From Eopsaltria australis (taxonomy: Eukaryota > Chordata > Aves > Passeriformes > Petroicidae), in NCBI GenBank assembly GCA_034509425.1, contig JAVTVJ010000833.1, positions 20,901 through 84,900 of the forward strand: a stretch of DNA of 64,000 nucleotides, in the 5' to 3' direction. Positions 21,695 through 33,991 of this stretch are shown here, in pieces. The translations under genes and the position numbers were made by a program. Below the pieces are notes generated by a model. That model saw nothing but the letters and a program-made list of their open reading frames with translations. It searched no databases and was not told the DNA's origin. Position 1 is the first letter of the stretch. The number at the start of each line of letters is the position of its first letter.

Positions 21695-24188
21695 AAATTC
21701 TGACAGTTCATGATTTTTCTAAAAAATCCTTTTTTTTGCTTTAAAACATACAGAAGGAACCTTTGTTATCAGCCCAAAACAGCATAAAACTGAACAAGAC
21801 TCTTAAGGCTGAATAGAGATTTTTCTGTAGATTCTAATCTTATAAATAGATTATGTAAGCACACCCATAGATTACCCCAAACAATATTATTTGAATTGAC
21901 TCACTACTTACTTTTTATTTGCCATTTAACAGCAAATAACTGCCCTCTGCTTGAAGCCACTTTCTTTTTATATCATTTGCTATTTTATTGAGCCCATCTA
22001 TCTTACCTCTGCTGAAAAGATTCTCCTGCAGTAGATAGAAAACATTTTTAATTCTGTCTTAGAAACCTTTATTTTTACACAATTTTCATGGAGAAATGTT
22101 TCATAATAAATGCCAAAGACCCGCTTATGTTTATGAAATACATCTGCCATCAGACAGGCTTTACTTACAGGATAGAAAAAATTTCGTGTAGCACTTATGC
22201 TGTCAATCTATTTAGCAGTTTGCTTAAGAATGAAGTGACCAGAGTGATGTTCAATTCACATGTGACTCCCCAGCACAACTGGGTCCAGATGTTCCAGCTG
22301 TGGGAGCCTCCAAGCCCTCAGCTGCCAGAAATGATGAAGAAAGGACAGTTAAGGTCTGCCCTCACAGCTGAAATCCAGTCTGCAAGATGACTAGGAGCAA
22401 CTGCCTGCCCTCTTTTCTCATCTCTTCTGTAAATAGGGAAGAGGTTTTGTTGACTGGGATCACATGAAGATTTTGGAACCTGACATTAAGTCTGACCACC
22501 CTTTGTGCATAGCATTTTGGAGCAAATTTTTGCACATTTATCATACCAAAGACAGCTGCTGCTACTGAAGCTTGCCAGAATTTTTATGCACTTTTATAAG
22601 TACCTAATTTTGCTCTAATGTAAGACATTTAAAATGTTGCTTTTACGTGGACAACAAAAAAATATCTTTCTGGCCTTCAGGTCAATATTTCCAGAATAAA
22701 AATTAAATGTACTTGATAAGGTTCTCAAGAGGCTTGTCCATTCTTAACCAAGCCAACAACATCGCCTCTCAGGTACAACAGAGCAAGATTTGGCCTCTTT
22801 ACACAGAAAGTAGTATTGAGCATTAAGACTGCACAGCATCCTATCATCTCAGGTCAGCTTAATGGCTTTCCTGTCTGAAAGTCTCAAAGCACTTCTGAAC
22901 CCCAAAAGATGCAGGTGATGTATTCAAAACTGCCCGGGGGTTTTGGACACCCAAATCTCATTAATTATAATGGAAAAAATGGTCTTTCAACCCCCAGAGG
23001 CAAGTCTGAAAACTCTGCCAGATGGTATTGTTATTAAAGCACAGAGCTGGGAGTTAAAAGCTGCTGTGAAGAGCTTCACAAAGAAAACAGTGATGTGCAA
23101 AAGAACAATTAGCATTACTGGATTTACAAAAAAAACCCCAAACAAAACAGGTGCATGGGTACATAATTCAATATAGTCTGTTCTTCACGTGCTAACACCT
23201 AAAAATGTGGGCATACAAGTCCTTAGAGCTTCTAGTTTTCTTGTGGCCTGTAAAATTCCTCTAAGATAATTCCTTCCTGTATTTTGCTTCTGCAGTAGCA
23301 CCTATGGAAGTGGTTGATACATAGCTGAGTGTTATATTTGTACTTTATACAATACTAACCATCATTATTTACCGAGGGCAATCCACATGGAAAGAGATCA
23401 TATATTTTTTCTCCCACTGGTACTTGAAACTTATTGTTTCAACTCAGTGGGTGCAACTTATTATGAAAACTCCATGCTAGAATCGCTTTAGGATGGACTA
23501 CAAACCAATGTGTGGACTACAGGCCATGAAGGCTTTCAACATCTGAGTAGAAATAAGAAAAAACCAACAGAAAAACTCCAAACCAACACAAAAATGCCCA
23601 ACCACTGCTGTACTGTTGGACACGAAACAACTACACAGATTTTAGAGTAGGTTAGGACTACTTAGGTAGGATTAGAAAAGAGCTTTTTTTCCTTAATTTA
23701 TTTATTTTTATATATTTTTAAGACAATCGTGGATTGGTCAATGAGGTTACTATTTTTATAATTCTACGGGACAATGACATAGTTTATGATCTTTCTCTAG
23801 GAGAAAGGAATGAAAAACAAATTAGAAGTTCAAAACAATCTATGTTGGTTAGGAAAACAAGGACTATGTTTATAGAAAATGCATGGGAAATTTTACTACT
23901 GAAGTAAAACATAGAACACTACAAAAACCAGGGCAACAACCACCAACCAATTTGATAACATAAAACAACTTTGTGTCCTCTGTTTCATGAGAATCAAGGA
24001 ATAAAAAGGAAAAAAATAATGGATATTGAAAATTAAAAATCTGGAGAAGGAGGAAATTAGATATTCCTTTCAAATCTGAATTTTCCTTTAAATTCCACAG
24101 GCCTTCCACAAAATACAGTAGAGTGGCCAACCAGACACAGATCTAATCAGGGCTGGAAGAAACGCTTGCTGTAAACACAGATATTAAA
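21695..24188. other. Host-like sequence, no gene recognised
   Basis: AT-rich with homopolymer runs and only short frames. Nothing with a recognisable domain was seen. Confidence 0.5.
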
Positions 24189-24193
24189 TTTGT

Positions 24194-25806
24194 TGTAGTG
24201 GTTTAAGTTCGCCTATTCGGGTTTCTGGCCAAATGCCAGCACACTTACCCAAATTTACCTGATGTTTGCTGTGAGATGAGGATTAGGAGTAGGCAAAGCA
24301 GGCTCAAACTTTATAAAGTATAAAGAAAGTTTATTAATATACCTAAGACAAAGGAAAAAAACAAGAAAAAACAGAACAAACTCCTCAAACCACCCCTCCT
24401 TCCCCCACCTCTCCATTTCTTTCTCCCTGACAACACACAAAAGACAACACTTTGACCTCCAGTCAGTTTACCACCTCTGAAATAGCTCTCGTTTCAGTTC
24501 ATTTAGGGAGAGAAGTCTCTTTTGTTTACACCATGGATTCTCTGTAAGAAAATACAGTTTTTTATGGGTCTTCAGCCTCACCACCAGCTGCTTCCCGGAA
24601 GAAAGATTGGCTTGTGGTGGATCCCTCCCACACCAGTAGCCTTCCCACAGCCACTATAGTGGGTTATGAACAGTCCACAGGGTACTTGTTTTAAGGATGC
24701 ACAGTTCAGTTGCAGCAACAAAGAAAATCCCTTCTTCTGTGCTGAGCAACACAGGTTCTCCTGATAACACAGGTTCTCTGACATTCCCCAAGGGACCAGG
24801 GCTCTGGGTCACAGCCTCTCCTCTCTCTTGGTTCCAGTTTCTCATCAGGCTGTACTTTTTCAACACTTACTTGTCTTCACCCAGGTATTTCAGTTCACTG
24901 GCTGCAATTAGAACCTCACATCCCCCCTTTGGACCATATCTTCATATATTACAGGGAATTTATTAGCTCAGCCCCCAACCATGGTTCTCCAAAAGAGTTT
25001 TCAGCTTCACTCTCGAAGCACTTCTCATACACCTCCCTCTAGGTATCGGTTCTGCTTTGCTCACTGACTGTAAAGTCTCTTTGCTGCATTTATGTAGATG
25101 TCCTCACTCGTTCCTCTCTCTGTGCAAGGAGGGATGGGTGTCTGCAAGTTTAGTCCAGGCCATGGATAGAGTTAATCTCTCTCTCTCTCTCTCTCTCCGG
25201 CAGTGTCACGATCACATGGTCTCTGCCAGGCTGTTTGAAAAGGTCCGAGCTGGATGGCAGAAGCTCTCAGAGTCTCTGTGGCCTGGCTCTGCGAAGCTGG
25301 CTCGGCCTGGTAGGGCCAGCTCGGCCCGGGGTGACAGGGCAGGGCCTGGCCTGAACTGGATGGAGTCCGGCCTGGTCATTGCCTGGCCCGGAGCAGGGAT
25401 CTGGCCCTGTTTCATGTAGCTGACATGTCGGCTGAACTGTATCTCCTGAGTACCAGGCCAGTTCCTCCCCCATGCCCAGCTGCAGCTGCATGGCTGCCCT
25501 AAACCTCCCTTCCTCCCCCCCCTCCCTCCTTTGGAAGGAGGGGGGGGACAGGGCCTTACCAGGGAGAGAAACAGGGAGGTGCTCCTCTCTACACAGCTGC
25601 AGGCCAAAAGAGGAAGAGGCTCAGAGGTTCTCAGCTTATATATGGTTCTATCCTTGAAGGCGGATCAACTTTTTAATTGGTTTACCTACATATGAATCAT
25701 TAAAACTACCTGGTTATTTGCTCTCTCTCCTAGGAAGGAAGTTGTATCCCTTCCTGCAGCATAGGTCACTTCCTAGATTCTGACCCCTCCTGACTAACCC
25801 AGGACA
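24194..25806 (-). repeat. Long solo LTR (1.6-kb family), copy 1
   Basis: Plus-strand ends TGTAGTGGTT and AACCCAGGACA; perfect 5-bp target-site duplication TTTGT (24189-24193 and 25807-25811). It matches 44540-46151 end to end. Contains a (CT)n run near 25175 and a GC-rich block at 25210-25560 that gives overlapping spurious frames on both strands. No retroviral gene inside, so an LTR rather than an internal region. Confidence 0.85.
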
Positions 25807-25814
25807 TTTGTTTA

Positions 25815-26307
25815 TCACAGAATCACAGAATCAGCTATGCTGGAAAAGACCTTTGAGATCATCAAATCCAACCTATGACCTTACACCACCTTGTCAACTC
25901 AAGATGATCTTTTCCATAACCTTGCCGGGCACCGAGGTCAGACTGACAGGCCTGTAGTTTCCTGGATCCTCCTTCCAGCCCTTCTTATGGATGGGCATCA
26001 CATTGGCCGCTTCCAGTCATCTGGGACCTCCCCAGTGAGCCAGGACTGATGAGAAATGATGCAGAGCATCTTGGTGAGCTCTTCCAGCAGCCCTCTCATC
26101 ACCCTAGGGGGGATCCCATCTGGTCCCATGGACATGTGAGCATCTAAGTGGCTCAGCAGGTCATGAACTGCCTCCTCCTGGATTGCAGTGGGGCTATACT
26201 GCTGCCTGTCCCCATCTACCAGCTCAGGAGGCCAGTTGTCCTGAGGTCAACCTGTCTTATTTTTGAAAACTGAGGCAAAGAAGGTGTTAAGTACCTCATC
26301 CTGGCAG
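25815..26307 (-). mobile_element. CR1 LINE fragment
   Basis: The terminal ATCACAGAATCACAGAATC repeat and the following TGGAAAAGACCTTTGAGATC are the CR1 3' end in reverse complement. From about 25905 the sequence switches to the CR1 reverse-transcriptase region (reverse complement; CTTGCCGGGCACCGAGGTC), so an internal piece is missing. Truncated at the 5' side, as usual for CR1 in birds. Confidence 0.85.
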
Positions 26308-26578
26308 AATGACAACATTTGTTTTCATTCGACAGCCTTTTGACCCTTTAACTGGAATGAAAGCTTGCTAACAGTCCATGGTAGCAGAGCTCTTGAGCTG
26401 CTGCAGTTTTGCAGAGTGGAGGGGCATTTCCTCCTGGAGACCAGAAGCAAACTCTGGGAGCATCAGAGCTTGTGTTATTCATAGTCCATACAACTGTTGC
26501 TCCCCTACTGTGGCAGCCGTTGAGGCTACCACTGAGGCCCAGGAAGATCCTGAAGGTCCCAAGGGATCTAAGGGGCCA

Positions 26579-27139
26579 TGGTGGAGGGTTGCTCAGGTTT
26601 GAAAATCCTCCCCTTCCCTCTAGAGGATAATAGTTTCTTCCATGTGATTGATGTGTTGTTGCTATGTTAATTGTACCCCCCTGATTGGACTGTTTGTTCT
26701 CCACCCCTTATGCATATGTATCTGTATCTAGAAGGTTCTGTGCTACTCGGTACTCCATTGGTTGTGGTTCTCTCTCTCCTCCCCTTCCCTCTCCTTATTG
26801 GACTGTGTAAGCTTGTCCCGCCTTCCCCCCCCCACCCCTGGACCCTCTCCTGATTGGTTAGTTACTGCTGTATAAAAGTCTGTGCTCTCCTTTGTTCTGG
26901 GTCTTCTGTCCCTGGACCCATTTGAGCAAGGAACTGTTAATAAACTCCTCGGATACCCACATAGAAGATCCCTCCCTTATTCTTTACCCCTGGACCTGCT
27001 AGGACTTGTCTCTCTGTGCCCACCAGCAGGGTAGCAGAGTGCCACAGCAGGAGGTAAAGCAGCCCCACCAGAGCGGCTCCCCGTGGGATGCTTCTGGGAC
27101 TCGCTGCCGGACTCTGTCCACCAGGACAGTCCCCGCACA
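26579..27139 (+). repeat. Probable solo LTR, class II-like
   Basis: TATAAAAG at 26871-26878 and AATAAA at 26939-26944 give a clear promoter/poly(A) pair. The start resembles the LTR at 34631. Proposed ends TGGTGG and CCCGCACA are flanked by GGCCA on both sides (26574-26578 and 27140-27144). The upstream part 26310-26578 could not be assigned and may belong to the element. Confidence 0.5.
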
Positions 27140-27144
27140 GGCCA

Positions 27145-28509
27145 TACCCTACAACCACTATAAAAGAATAACCCAAGTTACGTCTCAGGGATTGTCTCAA
27201 GGATTTGTTACATTTCTATTTCCTTATTGTTTTATAGCAGAGAACTTGGTCCCTTATCTCCTTTCCTCCATATTACAGAATATTGCTGGACTCTCAAAAA
27301 TCATAGCAAGAGGAAGATATCTATTAAAAAAAAAAGTATTACATTTTAGAAAATTTCCATTTTGGATTGTGGTGAAAACATTCATAGTCTGTTAGTTCTG
27401 TTGATCTTCCACACACCTATGCTTTTGCATCTGAGTCCCAGTCTTGGCAAGACAACATCTTGTAAGACACAGTGACTTCCAGGGTCTTTGAAGCGACACA
27501 TTCCTGCTGGGAGCCACATTTGTTCTGAAAATGAGGGACCAGTGAAGGTGCAAATCACAGGTGGGTTGCGATGTTTCATCTGCATTACATGAACATTGAA
27601 CTCTTTGTTGGGAAAATATGAAAGGGGTATGTGCAGGGTACTCCTTCAGAGTTAAATGGAGTATCCAGCTCATGGTGTACCTTTTCTGAGGAAGCTGACT
27701 GGTTGTGGAATAGCTTCAAAACTCTCTGTGGAATAGTGAAACCAAGTCACAGCTATAAACAGCTGCACCTATAAAGCACACCCATAGGACCTAGGTTTAA
27801 AGCACTGTCAATTTTACACAGCTGCAGTAAAGGAGCAATTAAAGGACTTTGGTAAATAGAAGCAGAATGTATCACAGAGAAGCAAAAGATTCTCCAGAGA
27901 AGCAGCCATCTGAAGGGGAAGTGAGAAGATGGAAGCTGGACTTTCATCCCTGTCCCAGGAGTGATGAGAAAATGGGTGGAGAGTAGAGAGCAGAAGAGCA
28001 TGAAAACAAGTATCAGCATCTCACCAATGTCAGGGTCAGCATATGGGGTTGGACAGGCCTTTGGCCAGACACTACATCTGCTCTTTTGCTGCTGTGTCAA
28101 GTTCTGAATATTTGTATTAGTGAGAGCAAAGAGGATGACTCTATGCATCTATCTCCTAGCATCTTGGTGGGTCTTTAAAGAATTCAGAGAGGCCAGTGCT
28201 CTGCTGAATAATATGGAACTCATTTAAAATATGAAATGAAGGGTTAGTTCCTGAGAAACAAGGAAACTCAAGGGTTTCCTTAGGAAAGATTTATTGAGGG
28301 TTACCTTCAGGCCTGTCCCAGTAAGTATGACAGTTTGGTCATGAAAGGAGCCAACCCTGCAGACTGTTAAGACCAAGCAAGACTCAAGAGCTGATGAGGC
28401 CAGAGCAGTGGTGACCCAGTAATTGGATAAATAGGGGATGTGCAACTGATATCACTGGGACACCCCATGGAAGGAAATGTTACAGATTCGCTGTTTGCGT
28501 ATTTTTTGT
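27145..28509. other. Host-like sequence, no gene recognised
   Basis: Only short frames without motifs on either strand. Confidence 0.5.
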
Positions 28510-28514
28510 GTAGA

Positions 28515-29087
28515 TGTCTTAGGTTACAATGGTATGTATTCTATCACCATCTTCATGGGATGTTGGGCCGGGTGGGACAGTGTTCCTGGCTCATCCCTGA
28601 TAGCTCCGGGACATGTTTTCTAATGGGCCAGCCGTTGGAGCCAGGTGCAGCATGTTGCTTTGCTCGTCCCTAATGGCTGCAGTTAATGGGCCATTGAGTC
28701 CCACTGATAAACTCCATCATCCCATTGTGAGATGCCCCGCCCAGGGGGAGGAACCAATGTATCCCTATCTGGATAAAAACTGGTATTTGAAACACCACAA
28801 GCCAGCTTTTCCACTGGATTCCCAGAGGAAGACCAGACCCTTCTACACCACCACTGGACCTTCAGAGGAGAACTACACCTTTACACAGGACCACTGCTTC
28901 AACAGAACCACATCTATCACTCCCAGATGACTGCAGCCACCTTCTAAGTGGACTACTACCAACATCCTGACCGACAGGGTGTGATGTTGTATTCTGACTC
29001 TGTCAGTGTTTTTGTACTATTGCATTTTTCTGTTAAATTGTAGTTCTGACTTTGAGTCTCTCACTGATTTGCTTTCAGATTACCACA
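28515..29087 (+). repeat. Solo LTR, ERVL-B family
   Basis: Runs from TGTCTTAGG to GATTACCACA. It is the reverse complement of the 5' LTR at 35606-36138. Flanks GTAGA (left) and GTAGG (right) look like a 5-bp duplication with one change. Confidence 0.8.
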
Positions 29088-29092
29088 GTAGG

Positions 29093-29830
29093 ATACTATA
29101 TTTTTCAAACCAAGAGTCTCTCCATGCCCCCATTTATAAATTATATGTGATTTTCTTTTAAGAAACCATATAAAATTGATGGGATGTTTCACACAAATGG
29201 GTTTGTAATGGTCACACTAATGTTGGCTGAACTGTAACAGGGGATATCTATATAGAGGAAAAAAAACCCAACTCTCAGAGGAAAAAATGCCATTTCTCAC
29301 CCCTGCCTTATCTTGAAAGGTAGCAAGAGAAAGTTTTTCCCCATTCTGGTAAGCAGCCTTGCCTGAGGCCATTGTTCCAGCTGCACTGCAATACTAACCA
29401 TCACATGTCCCAGCTGCCCTTTCTAATACGTACCCTTTTTGTTAAGGAGGCGGCTGTAATTGAAAATATGTCTGCTTGAAAAAGAACAAGGGTCATGATC
29501 TCACTCCACAGTGGGAGCCTGCAGGAAAGAACTGGCCTAGCTTTGTTAAAATGCCTTTCTGCATGAGCTGGATGCTGTCTCTGCAGTGTCCAGTCCTGCT
29601 CATATGCACATCACCCCTCTACTGCCTGCTCCCAGTGGCTCAGTTGTTTTGTGGCTGTCCCAGCAGAAATAAGTTCAGCCAAGAAACCTCTTAAAGACAG
29701 CTTTCTAATGAAGGTGAAGCAAGGCACAAGGAAGGGCACAGACCTGCATGCAGGGATGCCCGTTATCCTCAGTGTGCACCCCAGTCCACTGGGTTCAACC
29801 GCTCTGAACAGTGAGGGAATTTTCAGGTGC
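29093..29830. other. Host-like sequence, no gene recognised
   Basis: No coding signal seen between the solo LTR and the target duplication of the next provirus. Confidence 0.45.
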
Positions 29831-29835
29831 CCATG

Positions 29836-29869
29836 TGTGGTAGTTTGAAAGCAAATCAGTGAGAGGCTC
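29836..29869 (-). repeat. Remnant of the ERVL-B 3' LTR
   Basis: 34 bases matching the first bases of 35606-36138 with one difference, adjacent to the CCATG target duplication. The rest is replaced by other LTR sequence at 29870. Confidence 0.8.
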
Positions 29870-30157
29870 TGTCGTGGGTTGACCCCGGCCAGGCGCCAGG
29901 TGCCCACTCAGTCACTCTATCACTCCCTCTCCCGCTGGGAGAGGGGAGAGGATAATATTGAAAAAGACTATCAGGGTAAGAAAAGGCAGTTTATTACAGT
30001 GGGAAAAAAAATAGAACAAGCAAGTTGAAAGTTGCACGCGCAAGAGCAGAAGGGAAAACAATCAATCTCTACTTCCCATCAGTAGCGATGTCCGGACACT
30101 TTCTGGGAAGCAGGGCTCCAGCACGCGTGACGGTTGTTCAAGGAGGCAAACACTGTC
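29870..30157 (-). repeat. Partial LTR of another ERV family
   Basis: On the minus strand it ends ...GGTCAACCCACGACA and has a poly(A) signal AATAAA near 29990. The GACCCCGGCC...CAGGCGCC style is common in bird ERVL LTRs. The U3 start is missing: the sequence runs straight into the gag frame near 30157. Confidence 0.6.
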
Positions 30158-31260
30158 CCACTTTCTCATGTCTTCTCCATGCTCCTGAAGGAAAAACCAG
30201 AGGTTACCTCGTGGAGTGTATCTTCTTTCTCTGGCTGGGGGATGTTGGCTCTTAATAGCAGAGACCCTTGTTGGTTCTGGTGAGATGTGGTGAATTTCTT
30301 GCTTCAGCTCCTTTCTGAGTTTCTCTTCCAAGCTCCGGACGTGCTCAGCCAGCTTTGTTTCCATCGATGAGACATGGGTGCGTAACGGGGCAGTGACAGT
30401 GTCCTCATAAATTCTTAGTTTCTTGACCAGTACTCCCACCTTGTCCGCTCCTTCCCTCCGTTGCAGTGTTGCTAGGTAACGGGAGTATATCTCTGGTCCA
30501 AGCCATGCGAATCTCAACCACATCTGTGATGCGCATTGGACATCATCTGGGTTCTTAGGGAATCTCTCATCTTCTGAAAAAATGATCTCCAGCACGGTCA
30601 ATTCTCTCAGGCGTCGGATACCTTGTTCCATTGTGCTCCATTTTCCTTGGTGCACCTGGAGGTCTTCTTTACAAAGGTATCTGTCTTTTACGCTTGCCAG
30701 CAGTCGCCGCCAGAGGCTGAGAGTTTCTTGGGTTTTCCCGATCCCCTGGTCAATGACCACATCCTGGGTCAGGGATCCAAGTTGCCTGGCCTCACTTCCA
30801 TCTAGCATGGTGTCATTGGCTGCAGCGTCCCAGATGCGAAGAAGCCAGGTCAGGATGGATTCATTTGTCTGGCAGGTGAACTCCCTCCGTAGGTCACGCA
30901 GCTCACCCAGGGATAAAGAGCGAGTGATGATCTCTGGCTCCGTCTCTTCTGCTTGGTGCGAAGGTCCAGCCTCCTCCTCATCGGTCACTGTGTGGGTTGA
31001 TTTGCTCCTGGTTTTCTTTTTCTGAACAGGGGCAACTGCTACTGGCTTAGGCTGTTCTGGCTTGGTGATGGCTTGTGTGGAGACTGTCGTTTCTTTCAGT
31101 CTCTTTTTTCTCCATGACAGTTTGTTTAGATATGGTGCTTGTTGCCTTGCTGCTTTTCTTGTCCTCATCCTGAGGATATTGTGCCGCATCGAGCATTATT
31201 CTGACTCTAAGCATGGTGTACACGGTGCAGGTCATAGAGAGAAAAGAAAACAGAACTGAC
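30062..31260 (-). pseudogene. gag: ERVL-B gag, capsid-type region fused to LTR sequence
   Basis: A 375-codon frame (31189-30062). It shares motif order with ERVL-A Gag: TWLLRIWD, then SEARQLGSLTQD, LSLWRRLLASVKDRYL, a basic/acidic segment, and near the end PPARERRYTPRGNLWFF and HGEDMRK. This is the Gag of class III ERVs, the group that gave rise to mouse Fv1. After MRK the similarity ends and the last ~35 codons read LTR sequence (from about 30157). Upstream, a different frame (31260-31047) carries the end of the membrane segment and is joined to the ORF frame by a frameshift. There is no zinc knuckle, as expected for this class. Confidence 0.8.
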
Positions 31261-31834
31261 TGTTGCGTTCCCTTGCTTTGGTCCCACCCTGGTACCGGCA
31301 GCAGAGTCCCAGCGCTACCCTAGGAAGTCGTTCACGATCTGGAAGACTTCCTCGGAGTGCCTACTGCGGGCACAGCTGGTCCGCGTTCGGTCCGGGGAGA
31401 TGTTGCCCCCGGAGCGTGGTGAAACAGCAAAGAACTACCAGAGAAGGAGGTCTCTTGGTATGTGATTTCGGTAGGTTTATTGCCTCCAACGGGAGCACAT
31501 GGACCAAGAGCCCAGAGCAGCTTATTACATCGGTATTTAAGGGAGGAACAACACCCAATCGGATGAGGGCTGGGGACAATACAGGGGAGGGGCTGGGGTA
31601 CATGATCAAATGGGGTTTAGGGAGGGGAGGGGAACAGAGAGAACAACGAATGAACTATGGAGTGACAGGGAATTTCCCAGAGCAGGAATACATAACAGAC
31701 AAGTCCAGTAACCAATAGCAGGAGCTTGGGGTCCGTGGATTGGTGGTCCAACTGCTGCCCCTGGGAGCTCCGGGGGGAAACCCTCTGTCCGTGGAACCTG
31801 TCTGGAAGTCCTCTGGTTCCGAACCACCGCAACA
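31261..31834 (-). repeat. 3' LTR of gag-only provirus 1
   Basis: Ends TGTTGCG and CGCAACA form a short inverted repeat. AATAAA on the minus strand at about 31476-31481. The adjacent minus-strand sequence AAGACAAGGGGAGA (about 31835-31848) is the polypurine tract, which fixes this as the 3' LTR. Confidence 0.9.
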
Positions 31835-32046
31835 TCTCCCCTTGTCTTTTTACTTAAAGAAAGTGATTTGTTAGTACAATGAAGATAATAACTAAAATCC
31901 AAAGCAAAGTCTTGAAAATCTGCAAATAAACAAACAAACATTGTTAAATCATTGTCTCTCTACAGGACTGGGAATGATTGGGGTATGGGAGGTACATGGG
32001 GTAGGTTTCAGGAGAGTCTAAGGGGAAGATATCAAGAAGAAGGGTC

Positions 32047-33492
32047 TCAGTGATTTTTCTTGATGACTGTCGAATTTTGGAGTTTTCTTTTCCTTCTCTT
32101 CCACGCTGATCTCTGTGGAGCAGCGCCTGTTGGTGGATGCGACTGGATCTGCTCTGGTGGATGTGTTGGGTGGAGAGTTGTGATGCCTACTAACTTCAGC
32201 CATCGTGGTTCAAGTGACTGGTCATCTGGGATCGCCTCTGATGGGGTCTCCAGTGGCATGGGTGGTGATGGAGAGCAGGACACAGTGGATTCAGCTTTTA
32301 ATTTCTTTGAGGAGCACGGTGCCGATCCGTTTCCCAAATGGGATGGAGCATGTGGTGTCCAGGAGCCTGTGGAAGACTTAGGTGGAGGGTGATTAGAACT
32401 GTTCAGCAGGCTTTGAAGCTGCTGCTTCCATATCTTTTCCCACACCCGATACTGAACCTTAACTAAAATGCCTGTCAGGATTGTTTTTATGTCAGATGGG
32501 ACCAGCACACCTTTAAAGTGAGGAGAATCTCTCCCAAGCTCTCTTTCTACCTTGCAAGGCTCTCGCAAGGCTGCAGGTGACTGTGATTCCCATCGTGGGT
32601 TGTTACCCTGAGGGCTTTGCACACCTGATGCCACTGCAGGGTCTGGCTGACTGGCTGCATCGCAGGCTTCAGCCTCTCCACTTTTCGGCCCCCAGTCTCG
32701 GGGTGTGAACGAGGGAGCGTGGGGATCTGGAAGTGGGCGGTGGTCAGGGGTGGGACTGCAGTTGATATGAGCAGTCCAGGCGCGGGGTGGGGCGGGGATC
32801 TCCCTCAGGCTGGGGCAGGGACCTCCGGCGTGAGGGGAGGGACCCGACGCGAATACACCATCGGCCGCGGGGGGGGAACCCGACGTGGGGCTAATCAACG
32901 CGAAGGGGAAGGAGCCGTGGGAGGGGTTGGGAGGATTCGTGGGCTTTCGGCGTGAGGCTGCGCAGTGGGCGCACGGGTGTAGGCACGGCGCCACAAGGCC
33001 GCCGCCATCTTTAAACTCGGAACAATGGGGGATCGCAGCTGGCGCGAGTTTGGCTGTGGGCTCGGAGAAAGGGTTTGGGGTGAAGCTCGCTATGAGGGAA
33101 TCAGTCTCATAGCGGGGAGAACTGAGGGGCGCGCTTCCCTGTAGCGGGGAAGAGGGATTGGGAAAAGGGAAATTAGGAACGTGGGGTGGGTGAGTCGGGG
33201 ATTTCGAACTTTCAGGACAATTACGCAAAGTATAACAAATTACAATCAACAACGGGAAAAATTTGCGGACAGAAACATCACCCCCTCTCTCCACTGCCTC
33301 TAAACGTTTTTCTACTAACTCCCAAAAACCCAGAGTTTTAACAGAAGAAGCAGAAGCAAGAGGGACATAGGCAAAGATCCATTTAACAAAACGTTTCCAA
33401 GCCCTCTTATTAGCTTTCCCGTTTTTTAACTTTAGGGTCTCTTTAACTTGGACATAAAACTCCTGCTCTATTCGGGACAGCTTAATACCCAT
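32047..33492 (-). CDS. gag: Matrix-only Gag-like protein, 481 codons, intact
   Basis: ATG at 33492-33490, stop at 32047. Residues 1-~95 look like a betaretroviral matrix (MGIKLSRIEQEFY, a basic KRAWKRFVKWIF helix, then SVRKFFPLLIVICY); Gly 2 would allow N-myristoylation. The remaining ~385 residues are mostly Pro/Ser-rich and low complexity, with one helical patch near 340-365 (GILVKVQYRVWEKIWKQQLQ) and a very basic end (AWKRRKRK). I see no capsid domain and no CCHC zinc knuckle, so it cannot be a full Gag. One role to consider is as a partner incorporated into helper particles through the matrix, but this is inference. The frame is open over 1.4 kb, and the C-terminal motif recurs in the element at 42224. 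Confidence 0.8.
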   Translation of the reverse strand: MGIKLSRIEQEFYVQVKETLKLKNGKANKRAWKRFVKWIFAYVPLASASSVKTLGFWELVEKRLEAVERGGDVSVRKFFPLLIVICYTLRNCPESSKSPTHPPHVPNFPFPNPSSPLQGSAPLSSPRYETDSLIASFTPNPFSEPTAKLAPAAIPHCSEFKDGGGLVAPCLHPCAHCAASRRKPTNPPNPSHGSFPFALISPTSGSPPAADGVFASGPSPHAGGPCPSLREIPAPPRAWTAHINCSPTPDHRPLPDPHAPSFTPRDWGPKSGEAEACDAASQPDPAVASGVQSPQGNNPRWESQSPAALREPCKVERELGRDSPHFKGVLVPSDIKTILTGILVKVQYRVWEKIWKQQLQSLLNSSNHPPPKSSTGSWTPHAPSHLGNGSAPCSSKKLKAESTVSCSPSPPMPLETPSEAIPDDQSLEPRWLKLVGITTLHPTHPPEQIQSHPPTGAAPQRSAWKRRKRKLQNSTVIKKNH

Positions 33493-33970
33493 TGTCTCCG
33501 AATAAAAGCCTCCTTGCTCTTTTTATACGGTACAAAACTCTTCCCTTGAGCCTGATTCCCGCTGCCTATCGCGGATTAGACCTCACCGTCTGCGCTCGGA
33601 TCTCGGTGGCTTTCCCGCTGCTATCACAGGCACCGAGCTTTGCCGCCGCGCGCGGATCCTGGTCCTTTCCCCCTGCGCCCCGCAGCCACCAAACCTCACC
33701 GCTCCGTGCGGGTCTTGGTTCCTCGATCCCGGCTTCAGTTGCCGTCACCGGCTCCGGAGGGAGAAACAGCCAAAAGAGCAAGGGTCTCTGGTCTCGTCAG
33801 TCCGTTCAGCTAGCGTACACACTTCAGACACTCCAGAACGGTTGCTGACGGCCCCTGCAAGTCCACCACTAGAACGCGGAGGTTCTTGCTAGGGGAGCGA
33901 TGTCCCGAAGGCGCTATCCGGACCGCTGCTGCGTATCCAGGTCGCTCGCAGGGAACCCCGAGAGGTCGGA

Positions 33971-33988
33971 GTCTCTGTTCGGGCGCCA
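33971..33988 (-). promoter_or_regulatory. Primer-binding site, tRNA-Lys3-like
   Basis: Minus strand TGGCGCCCGAACAGAGAC, three bases inside the 5' LTR; one mismatch to the tRNA-Lys3 primer site used by several betaretroviruses and lentiviruses. Confidence 0.85.
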
Positions 33989-33991
33989 CTT

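Noticed and set aside
3990..21700. Shared CATGAAAA flank after both minus-strand ERVL-A solo LTRs
   Set aside because: Eight bases match but the sequence diverges beyond; at 20768 CATGA is the target duplication, at 3072 it is native pol sequence, so probably chance.
25212..25607. 131-codon minus frame and overlapping plus frames
   Set aside because: They lie in the GC-rich block of a 1.6-kb LTR; the other copy of the LTR does not keep the same frame.
26348..26704. 118-codon minus frame
   Set aside because: Straddles the border of a plus-strand LTR; not conserved in form with any ERV gene seen here.
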